Below are positions 51,250 through 57,693 of a stretch of 57,693 nucleotides of DNA, one piece after another. Below the pieces are notes generated by a model. It worked only from the letters and a program-made list of their open reading frames with translations, was not told the DNA's origin and did not search any database. Positions within the stretch are counted from its first letter, which is position 1; the number at the start of each line of letters is the position of its first letter. Location: positions 1 through 57,693 of the forward strand of contig JAJFHC010000270.1 of NCBI GenBank assembly GCA_021775835.1, in the 5' to 3' direction. A program made the position numbers and the translations under genes. Origin of the DNA: Hyphomicrobiales bacterium. GTDB lineage: Bacteria > Pseudomonadota > Alphaproteobacteria > Rhizobiales > JAJFHC01.

Positions 51250-51287
51250 GAAAATAAAAATACCGCATCCAATTAGATGGAATGCGG
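51250..51287 (-). terminator. Bidirectional hairpin terminator
   Basis: The stem CCGCATCCA paired with TGGAATGCGG (51263-51287, one bulged base) lies between convergent stop codons. In the minus-strand direction it is followed by a T-rich run (51250-51262), so it is a good intrinsic terminator for the 51300-51509 gene and probably also ends the ATPase transcript. Confidence 0.75.
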
Positions 51288-51299
51288 CAAGGTTTGGGT

Positions 51300-51509
51300 T
51301 CAATCGCTGCTGCGAATTGCATCGACAATGACATTCACAGGCTTAATCACGAACGATCGTTCATTTGATCGTAGAACGGCTTGATTCGCTGCCGTTTGAT
51401 ATCCAATTGGGTGTTTGTCTGATGCTTCGTGTGCGGCTTCTTCTGCAGCGAAACGACGTTCGCAGGCGCGGTTAGCAAACCAGTCGACTGCGATGTGGAT
51501 GATGTTCAT
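51300..51509 (-). CDS. Small protein of unknown function
   Basis: A 69-residue frame starting MNIIHIAVDWFANRACERRF with a very strong RBS (GGAGGATCTCC) and ending at a hairpin terminator. The composition is ordinary and the RBS and terminator favour a real gene. No family is recognised. Convergent to the TraD-like gene. Confidence 0.55.
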   Translation of the reverse strand: MNIIHIAVDWFANRACERRFAAEEAAHEASDKHPIGYQTAANQAVLRSNERSFVIKPVNVIVDAIRSSD

Positions 51510-51690
51510 GGAGATCCTCCTTGTTTCCAGGGTCAAAACCAATCAAAAATCATTGATGGGATTTGTTCTGGAAACAGAAGGATCTCACTGCTATTTATAC
51601 TACATATATTCTGTAATATTGTCAAATATACTGCATATACCATCCACATGAACAATAATGAACGCTTGTAATACATGATAAAATGAGAAC
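51510..51690. promoter_or_regulatory. AT-rich divergent region with a 13-bp direct repeat
   Basis: TATACTACATATA (51596-51608) and TATACTGCATATA (51627-51639) are 13-base repeats with one mismatch, starts 31 bases apart (about three helical turns), upstream of the 51691 gene. Probable operator or promoter elements for one or both divergent genes. Confidence 0.5.
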
Positions 51691-52641
51691 ATGACTACCG
51701 TTGCGATTGTAAGAAAGGCAGGCCGACCGCCGGCACCGAAACAATTACATTTGCAGGCACCCCACATAGGCCTACTCGTTGCAGTTGCGCAATTTGGCCT
51801 GGCGACAGCCGGACAACTCGCCCGATACTTCCTGGATCACAAAGACTTTGAGGGCGTAAATGTCGAGACCATAATCTCACAACTCTATACGTATCATTAC
51901 CTTGATCACTGCAATCCTCAGTTTCGTTTCTCACCATCCATCCATGGTTCGGACGCACTGGCCTACGGTGTTTCGGATCGTGGTTATGACCTCCTTGATG
52001 GCGCGGGCCTGCTATATGGTACACGCACCCATTGGAAGGAGAATCTCACCCAACTCAAATATGAGAGCTATAAACACACGATTGGTGTCACCGAGCGTAT
52101 TGTGGGCGCACACGAACTCGCACAACGGCGCGATGGTTTTGAGTTAGTTTCGCAAGCGACAATAGTCGAACGATCTCAGACAACCTTCACAGATGATGTT
52201 CGACCTGTCAGATGGCGCGTTCCTGCCCGATGGGATGGCAAGTTGATGGATCCGGTGCCTTACCTTCAACCAGACTATGTGTTTAATGTCGTGCGCGATC
52301 AGCGTGACACTTTTCTCTTCCTTGAAGAGGATCGAGGCCGGATGCCGATCAATCGAACCAATCCCCATCAATCAAGCGTGCGTCGCAAACTCACGCTCTA
52401 TTCAGCAACCTATGCTCAAGGTCTTCTGAAGCCCATTGGGATACCTTCGTTCCAGGTTCTCTTTTTGACGCCCACCAATCGCCGTCTCTGGAATATCGTT
52501 GCCTACACAAAGGCTCATGTTAACGAGATCCCTAACCCCAACATGTTTCTTGTGGGCAGCCAGGAGGATTATGCCAAATATGGCAACATTCTCGAGCTTC
52601 CGTGGCGCAACACGCTAGGAGAGGAAGTGGGATTGCTGTAG
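51691..52641 (+). CDS. Replication-relaxation-like winged-helix protein
   Basis: A 316-residue protein whose N-terminus is a winged-helix region (LLVAVAQFGLATAGQLARYF, then NVETIISQLYTYHYLDHC). It then has ALAYGVSDRGYDLLDGAG, QPDYVFNVV and TFLFLEEDRGRMPINRT, the same layout as the 47720 protein (HTH, gly-rich turn, acidic D...E(D/E)R core). It is probably a second replication-relaxation-type protein of this element. Sequence identity to the first is low, so the call is tentative. Confidence 0.6.
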   Translation: MTTVAIVRKAGRPPAPKQLHLQAPHIGLLVAVAQFGLATAGQLARYFLDHKDFEGVNVETIISQLYTYHYLDHCNPQFRFSPSIHGSDALAYGVSDRGYDLLDGAGLLYGTRTHWKENLTQLKYESYKHTIGVTERIVGAHELAQRRDGFELVSQATIVERSQTTFTDDVRPVRWRVPARWDGKLMDPVPYLQPDYVFNVVRDQRDTFLFLEEDRGRMPINRTNPHQSSVRRKLTLYSATYAQGLLKPIGIPSFQVLFLTPTNRRLWNIVAYTKAHVNEIPNPNMFLVGSQEDYAKYGNILELPWRNTLGEEVGLL

Positions 52642-52651
52642 GGCAGGGGAC

Positions 52652-52804
52652 ATGCGCACAACTTCATTCGGAGTTATTGTCGATTACGTCATCGCCCGTC
52701 AGAATGCTCACATGAAACTCTTCATCCGCACCATCGGCATCGATTGGGCGACCGCCAAGACCGGCCGGCAAACCTCGTCCACAATCTCATGCCGCCGTGC
52801 GTAG
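52652..52804 (+). pseudogene. C-terminal remnant of an IS5-family transposase
   Basis: A frame starting MRTTSFGVIVDYVIARQNAH reads HMKLFIRTIGIDWATAK, then a frameshift leads to ANLVHNLM. This is the usual C-terminus of IS5-type transposases (LFIRTIG..RA..KI.(L/M)ANL.YN). Only the last 50 residues remain. It marks the right border of the plasmid-like region before the TRAP genes. Confidence 0.6.
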
Positions 52805-52863
52805 CAACAACGCCCATTCATATCGCAATGTCCGGCAAATCGAGGTGCCCAGCGGCAGATTTG

Positions 52864-54219
52864 CTAAAAAAATGTGGACGGTATTCTTGTTGCTAAGAAT
52901 GGAAGACTCAACACTGCAATCAGCGTCAGGATCTGAATTGCTACCAGAGGAATGGCCCCGCGATAAATATCGATCATGCGTACTTCGGGTGGTGCGGATC
53001 CGCGCAAGAAGAATAACGCAAATCCAAAAGGTGGCGTGAGAAACGATGTCTGTAACACAATCCCAATAGCAACAGCAATCCACGTGCGTGTCATCAATGG
53101 ATCACCAACAAACAATCCAAAGTCAAATCCACGGATTACAGGCAGGAATATGGGAAGCGTAATTAGGACAATCTCTATCCAGTCGATAAAAAATCCAAGA
53201 ACAAAGATCACCACGAGAATAAATATTAAGCTTCCCCAATCACCCAGCTGGAGCGCGTCGAGAACGTTGATGAGAGAATCGTCGCCGCCCAAAATTCTGA
53301 AAAGCAGGGAGAATGCATTGGCGCCTATTATCACGAAGAAGACCATCGACGTGATGAAGCCCGTTTCCACCAATACGTCACGAAGCTTGGACAATGACAT
53401 CGAGCGATTGAGGACCATGAGAAGAAATGCCCCGCCGGCACCAACCGACCCCGCTTGCGTCGGAGTGGCCCAGGCGAAAACGATTGAGCCCAAGACCAGA
53501 AGAATCAGAGCGACAGGTAGAATAAGTTTACGCACAAAGAATGCGCCCTTGAGCCAAAAACCGTTCGGCATTCCATCTACTATGACGACCCGACGTTCCT
53601 TTCTCACAATAGAACTGACCACGAAATAGGCGGCATACAATAAAAGTAGCAATCCCACCGGATACAAAACGCCAGTAAATGTGGCAATGATGGGCACCTC
53701 GAGTTGGTCTGCGAGAAAGAACAACATGATGCCTGGAGGGATGATAATGCCGGCGGTTCCTGCGGCGGCAACGGAAGCGGTCGAAGACCGCACATCGCAG
53801 CCATAGTGAAGCATAGTCGGAAGGGCAGCGAGTGCGAGCATTGCGACAGACGCGCCAATCAGTCCCGCGGCAGGAGCCAGCACAACCCCCAACAAAAGGA
53901 CGGACACCATCAAACCGCCGGGCAAATGCCGTGTGGTGTAGGCAATGGCGACAAAAAGATCTCGTGCCAGACCGCTTTTTTCAAGCGCAACGCCCATAAA
54001 AATTAACGCAGGCACAGCGGGGTAGATAAGGTTTTGAGAAAATATTTGAAAGGTCCGTAGAGGAAAGAGCATGATCATCTGAAAGGCGATAATGTCTAAG
54101 AATATCGCAATCGTCGCAAAGACGACTGACACACCGATCAGTACCAAAGCCACCGGATATCCCGAAAATAGGAGCACAAGCAAGCTGACGATCAGGGCAG
54201 TCAACAACACCGTTTCCAT
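52864..54219 (-). CDS. TRAP transporter large permease (DctM-type)
   Basis: A 451-residue inner-membrane permease with about 12 segments. DctM motifs: SGYPVALVLIGVSVVFATIA near the N-terminus, AAGLIGASVAMLALAALPTM, GTAGIIIPPGIMLFFLADQL and TSFLTPPFGFALFFLRGSAP. TRAP permeases import organic acids and related solutes with a sodium gradient and a DctP binding protein, which is not in the window. It starts 11 bases after the DctQ gene and is co-transcribed with it. Confidence 0.93.
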   Translation of the reverse strand: METVLLTALIVSLLVLLFSGYPVALVLIGVSVVFATIAIFLDIIAFQMIMLFPLRTFQIFSQNLIYPAVPALIFMGVALEKSGLARDLFVAIAYTTRHLPGGLMVSVLLLGVVLAPAAGLIGASVAMLALAALPTMLHYGCDVRSSTASVAAAGTAGIIIPPGIMLFFLADQLEVPIIATFTGVLYPVGLLLLLYAAYFVVSSIVRKERRVVIVDGMPNGFWLKGAFFVRKLILPVALILLVLGSIVFAWATPTQAGSVGAGGAFLLMVLNRSMSLSKLRDVLVETGFITSMVFFVIIGANAFSLLFRILGGDDSLINVLDALQLGDWGSLIFILVVIFVLGFFIDWIEIVLITLPIFLPVIRGFDFGLFVGDPLMTRTWIAVAIGIVLQTSFLTPPFGFALFFLRGSAPPEVRMIDIYRGAIPLVAIQILTLIAVLSLPFLATRIPSTFF

Positions 54220-54230
54220 GTTCCTTAGTC

Positions 54231-54743
54231 CTATCTCGATGCTGGTGTTTTGTCGTTGCTCTTCATCAATAGGGCGGCATTCTTGACAACGATCGTGATG
54301 CCAGCCATCAGCAAGAGACTGAATCCGATGGGAATCGTCGACTTGATGATCCAGCGATGCGGCAATCCGAGCGACGCGCCGGATCTTTCACCCGATTCAA
54401 AGGCTCTCCAGGCGGCATCAGTGCCGAAATATATGATGACCAAGCAGAAAGGCAGTAGCGCGACGCAAAACCCGACGATCTCAACCCAGGCTCGCGTGCG
54501 TCTGCTCATACGTTCCCGCAAAACATCGATACGCACATGACGATCAGACAAATAGGTAAATCCGAGCATCATAAAAACCAGACCGACAAATAGGTGCCAT
54601 TCCAATTCTTGTAGCGGCGTCCCCGTGAAAATGAAAAACTGACGCCCTACGATGTTTGTGAGTGCAACCACAATTTGGGCAGGTATCAACACGCAGCAGG
54701 CGATGAGCCCGAACCACCGAACAATTCCCCTCAAGACCTTCAT
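54231..54743 (-). CDS. TRAP transporter small permease (DctQ-type)
   Basis: A 170-residue protein with four transmembrane segments and the DctQ pattern: FTGTPLQELEWHLFVGLVFM, TYLSDRHVRIDVLRERMS (the usual HVRVD motif), and GLPHRWIIKSTIPIGFSLL. It works with the large permease that follows. It lies 228 bases after the long permease gene upstream; a 7-3-7 hairpin CCTCAAGTTACTTGAGG (54792-54808) is in that gap. Confidence 0.9.
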   Translation of the reverse strand: MKVLRGIVRWFGLIACCVLIPAQIVVALTNIVGRQFFIFTGTPLQELEWHLFVGLVFMMLGFTYLSDRHVRIDVLRERMSRRTRAWVEIVGFCVALLPFCLVIIYFGTDAAWRAFESGERSGASLGLPHRWIIKSTIPIGFSLLLMAGITIVVKNAALLMKSNDKTPASR

Positions 54744-54971
54744 ATCCCCTCATCAACCCACTCTTTGAGACAATTGAAGCCCAGACTACGACCTCAAGTT
54801 ACTTGAGGGTCAAGGGAAACAATTTGTCTGCGAGTTGATGACTGTTGAGGCCTGGACAAACAGGAACACGGGTTGGATTCAGCGTCGATTTCTTGAGGCG
54901 ATTTTGAGTATCGCAGAAAACTGTTCGCGGCTGCGATTCCTTTCAAAACGATCTATTTGTCCGCCCACTGA
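54744..54971. other. Spacer between TRAP genes with a hairpin
   Basis: No gene. A perfect 7-3-7 hairpin CCTCAAGTTACTTGAGG lies at 54792-54808 without a following T-run. It could be an attenuator, operator or processing site between the long permease and the DctQM pair. Confidence 0.4.
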
Positions 54972-57629
54972 TCAGAAGTTCAAAGATACGTCACGTGGTG
55001 TTGCAATGCAGGCGGCAACATTTAGTGCCACCTTGTCCGGCAAGCGGGCTTTGCTACGTAGGCCGATCGTGCCTGAAATGGCAGCTTCATAGGTCAACAG
55101 TTCCGGAAGGAGTTGGTCGGCCGCAGCTTGGCGCCAAGAAACATCAGCCCTGAACAGTGCGACGGCTTTCGCCAGTGAACGTTTTGCGACGTCGGATGCA
55201 GGCGTATGTGCCTTCAACGCTTTCTGGGCTGTCCGTACAGCTTTGGTAATCTCCGACGTTCCTTCAATTCGGCGAAGCGATAAAACAACCGATCTCATGC
55301 GTGCAATTATGATCGAGTTTTCCTCAGCATCGATCAGGGCTTCCAGGGACCGAAGATTACCTTCGAGGGCTTTTAACCTGTTAACACTGCCGACAATCGC
55401 CAGCATCCGATTGAGCGGCTCATAGACTTCGTCGGCGTTACGACGGTAATTGAGACGCGCGCTGTTTTCTGCCTTTTGAATTTCCGAGAACAGAGCGTTC
55501 TTGGCCTTCCACTCGGATGGGATTTGCGCCAGGAGATCATCTCGTGCGCTTGTCAGATAAGAGACGCGAACACGCGCCTGACGCGCGGTCGCCTCCGACA
55601 CGCTGCGTCCAGCGCGTGAGATTGTCGTTTCCAGTTTCTCAATCTCCTCATTGATCCGACGCACATCCCTCTGAAGCAGTCGTACCGCACTGTGAAGAGC
55701 GTGATAATCGACCGCCATTGTAGTAACGCGACGCTCAGCTTCCTCTATTGCCCCTATCAGCGCGAACGATCGTTCTGCTTTCGCGAAGCTCGTGAGGAGC
55801 TCATTTCTGAGTTTCGTTGGAACTTGTTCCAAATTGAGCGATTGTGCCTTGGCGATCGCGCGACGGATTGCTCTACCATCGGTTTGGAATGCTTGTGCGA
55901 CAAACTCTTCGACACAATATTGCAGTCGGGGATTTTTGGGAGGAGGTGCAGACTCCGAAAGGAGAGATACGCGGTTCGGCAGATAATTAACCAGAGATGG
56001 ATATCCACCCACGACGATGAGCGCCGTGACCTGGATTACGATGAATGGGATGACCCCTTTGTAGATATCAGTTGTCTTCACAAGCGTCGATGCGACGCCT
56101 CGTAGATAGAACAAAGCAAAACCAAATGGAGGAGTCAGAAATGATGTTTGGATGTTCATTGCAATCATCACGCCCAACCAAACTGCAGTAATGTTCGCGG
56201 ACGGATCGGCGAGGAGAATTGGTGCAACGATTGGAACCACAACTACCGTTATTTCTATAAAATCGAGGAAGAATCCGAGGACGAATATTACCAACATTAC
56301 TATTGTAAACTGACCCCAGAAACCGCCTGGAAGCGTCTGCAGGAAATCCTTGACTAACACTTCGCCGCCGAACGCCCGGAAAGCGGCAGTGAGCATGGCG
56401 GCGCCCATGAGGATGGCAAACACGAGGGAGGTCGTCTTTGCCGTTTCCTTTAATACGTCATTCATAGTTTGGTTGATCTTCAATGTGCGCCAACCACTCC
56501 AGCACAAGGCAAGGGTCAAGAGTGTCGAAGCAACAACCGCGAGCGTCACACCAAGCACATCCTCATTCGTATTGATGCTTTGAAGCTTAATGTCGTAGTT
56601 GTTCACAAGTAGGGCGATCGCAACTAGGGCAAGTACCACGAGGATGGCCGGTGTGTGAGCATGACGCTTGCCCTCGTACAAGCGATATCCTGCCATAACG
56701 ATTGCACCGGCGGCGCCAATTGCTCCGGCCTGGTTGACTGTTGCGACGCCCGCGATGATGGAACCCAACACAAGGAAAATCAGTACAAGCGGTGGCACCA
56801 GCGCTAAAAACACTCTGATACAAAACTTCCAATCATAGTTGCCATGATAGGGCACCACGGGCGCGTTACGTGGACGCGCGAACGCAAATCCTAGGACGTA
56901 GAGCATATAAAGCCCCGCAAGGATCAGACCGGGTATGAATGCACCCATGAACATTTCACCTGCGCTCACGGAAAAGACGTCGAATTCGCCTGGCATTGCA
57001 TATTCGCCACTCGAACCCGTGTAGAGCGTGCGACGGGCAACGCTTGCCTGATTGACAGCGGTTGTCAGTTGGTCAACCAAAATAAGAAGGACGATCGATG
57101 GCGGGACGATTTGGCCTAACGTGCCGGTGGCTGCAATGACACCGGAAGACAACGATTTTGAATAATTGTTCCGAAGCATCGCGGGAAGCGATACCATGCC
57201 CATGGCCACTACTGTGGCTCCGACAATGCCAGTGGTGGCCGCAAGCAATGCACCAACAAACACCACGGAGAGACCCAGACCACCTGGAACTCTACCAAAG
57301 AGCTGCGCCATCGCTATCAGGAGATCTTCAGCAATCTTGGACCGTTGCAGCATTAGACCCATGAACACGAAAAGCGGAATGGCAATCAGGATATCCCGTT
57401 CAATCACCCAATATAGACCCCGGAAGTTCGTGACACCGGTCGAGAGCCATTCTCTTGGTCCGCCATGAACAAAATAGGTGTCGATGTCACCTGCAAATAT
57501 GTAACCGCAGAGCGCTCCGATTCCGATCGTTATGATTGCTGAGCCGGGAAGGGCAAATGCAACAGGGTATCCAGAACCAAGTGCGCCGGCCATCATCAGG
57601 ATCAGAAGAGCGAGAAAAAATATCTCCAT
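54972..57629 (-). CDS. TRAP transporter large permease with long C-terminal coiled-coil extension
   Basis: An 885-residue protein. Residues 1 to about 570 are a DctM-type permease (MEIFFLALLILMMAGALGSG, TGIVGATVVAMGMVSLPAML, GTLGQIVPPSIVLLILVDQL, TSFLTPPFGFALFYLRGVAS). The last 300 or so residues are soluble and helical: FAKAERSFALIGAIEEAERR, HSAVRLLQRDVRRINEEIEK, LETTISRAGRSVSEA and more, with coiled-coil character. DctM alone is about 430-600 residues, so this extension is unusual. No frameshift or stop separates the parts. The extension may couple transport to a cytoplasmic or regulatory partner (inference). ATG at 57629. Confidence 0.9.
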   Translation of the reverse strand: MEIFFLALLILMMAGALGSGYPVAFALPGSAIITIGIGALCGYIFAGDIDTYFVHGGPREWLSTGVTNFRGLYWVIERDILIAIPLFVFMGLMLQRSKIAEDLLIAMAQLFGRVPGGLGLSVVFVGALLAATTGIVGATVVAMGMVSLPAMLRNNYSKSLSSGVIAATGTLGQIVPPSIVLLILVDQLTTAVNQASVARRTLYTGSSGEYAMPGEFDVFSVSAGEMFMGAFIPGLILAGLYMLYVLGFAFARPRNAPVVPYHGNYDWKFCIRVFLALVPPLVLIFLVLGSIIAGVATVNQAGAIGAAGAIVMAGYRLYEGKRHAHTPAILVVLALVAIALLVNNYDIKLQSINTNEDVLGVTLAVVASTLLTLALCWSGWRTLKINQTMNDVLKETAKTTSLVFAILMGAAMLTAAFRAFGGEVLVKDFLQTLPGGFWGQFTIVMLVIFVLGFFLDFIEITVVVVPIVAPILLADPSANITAVWLGVMIAMNIQTSFLTPPFGFALFYLRGVASTLVKTTDIYKGVIPFIVIQVTALIVVGGYPSLVNYLPNRVSLLSESAPPPKNPRLQYCVEEFVAQAFQTDGRAIRRAIAKAQSLNLEQVPTKLRNELLTSFAKAERSFALIGAIEEAERRVTTMAVDYHALHSAVRLLQRDVRRINEEIEKLETTISRAGRSVSEATARQARVRVSYLTSARDDLLAQIPSEWKAKNALFSEIQKAENSARLNYRRNADEVYEPLNRMLAIVGSVNRLKALEGNLRSLEALIDAEENSIIIARMRSVVLSLRRIEGTSEITKAVRTAQKALKAHTPASDVAKRSLAKAVALFRADVSWRQAAADQLLPELLTYEAAISGTIGLRSKARLPDKVALNVAACIATPRDVSLNF

Positions 57630-57653
57630 TTGGCGGTGTTTTTCTTCGTTTTG

Positions 57654-57693
57654 TTAGGGCGCCGCATACCTGCTATGGCCGTGTCCGTCTTGT
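57654..57693 (-). CDS. Partial CDS, possible C-terminus of the upstream TRAP small subunit
   Basis: On the minus strand a frame runs in from the window edge and reads QDGHGHSRYAAP before stopping at 57654-57656. Its position 24 bases upstream of the long permease fits a DctQ-type gene. Too little is visible to be sure. Confidence 0.3.
   Translation of the reverse strand, partial: QDGHGHSRYAAP

Noticed and set aside
1..57693. CRISPR arrays
   Set aside because: No regularly spaced repeat-spacer array was seen anywhere in the window.

Overview
The window looks like an alphaproteobacterial genome, most likely of the Hyphomicrobiales (Rhizobiales) or a close relative. The clues are a set of YkuD-type L,D-transpeptidases, a bacterial transglutaminase-like cysteine proteinase (BTLCP), a PCuAC/SCO/copper amine oxidase neighbourhood, DctQM-type TRAP transporters and an IetAS pair. 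The organism is not named here because there is no rRNA or marker gene.

Layout. (1) 1-4.8 kb is a scrap-yard: the 3' end of a tRNA, an IS481-type transposase tail, an acyltransferase-3 gene, a decayed IS630 piece fused to a broken ABC-transporter ATPase, a paraoxonase-like lactonase/arylesterase, and an IS630 transposase gene broken by three stops. (2) 4.8-18.6 kb is a periplasmic/envelope island. It has five L,D-transpeptidases, two copies of a cassette pairing a small secreted protein (ending in a shared C-terminal motif) with an L,D-transpeptidase, a dead multicopper oxidase, a PCuAC-fold protein without copper ligands, an isoprenylcysteine-methyltransferase-like protein, a BTLCP protease, SCO, a copper amine oxidase and a DsbB/DsbA-like pair. 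(3) 18.7-23.6 kb has a Fur-family regulator divergent from a diheme peroxidase plus a PhnDCE-like ABC transporter, with Fur-box-like palindromes between them. (4) 23.9-24.9 kb holds IS3 and TRAP debris and a DedA protein.

(5) 25.3-39.8 kb is a defence island with three systems. The first, 25.3-31.2 kb, is the most novel part of the window: an XRE regulator divergent from a tightly overlapping operon encoding an OGG-like HhH-GPD DNA glycosylase, a small beta-rich protein, a PfkB-kinase/nucleoside-2-deoxyribosyltransferase fusion, a QueC-like enzyme, paralogues of the small protein and of the kinase fusion, an FRG-domain protein and a small acidic protein. It resembles the accessory part of type IV CBASS (QueC plus OGG) without a CD-NTase, and I do not know a described system with this composition. 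The second, after an IS110 element, is an IetAS-like AAA ATPase plus subtilisin-like protease. The third is a ubiquitin-like conjugation operon (Ubl, E2-like, JAB-E1 fusion, DUF6527) with its own XRE regulator, operators and a strong promoter.

(6) 40.0-52.7 kb is a plasmid- or integrative-element-like backbone: iteron-like repeats, a replication initiator, a MerR/excisionase-like HTH protein, a CHC2/TOPRIM primase, two TraD/DUF87-type ATPases, two replication-relaxation-type winged-helix proteins and several orphans, with no relaxase, mating-pair genes or integrase in view. It ends at an IS5-type transposase remnant. (7) 52.9-57.7 kb holds TRAP transporter genes, including a large permease with an unusual C-terminal coiled-coil extension of about 300 residues.
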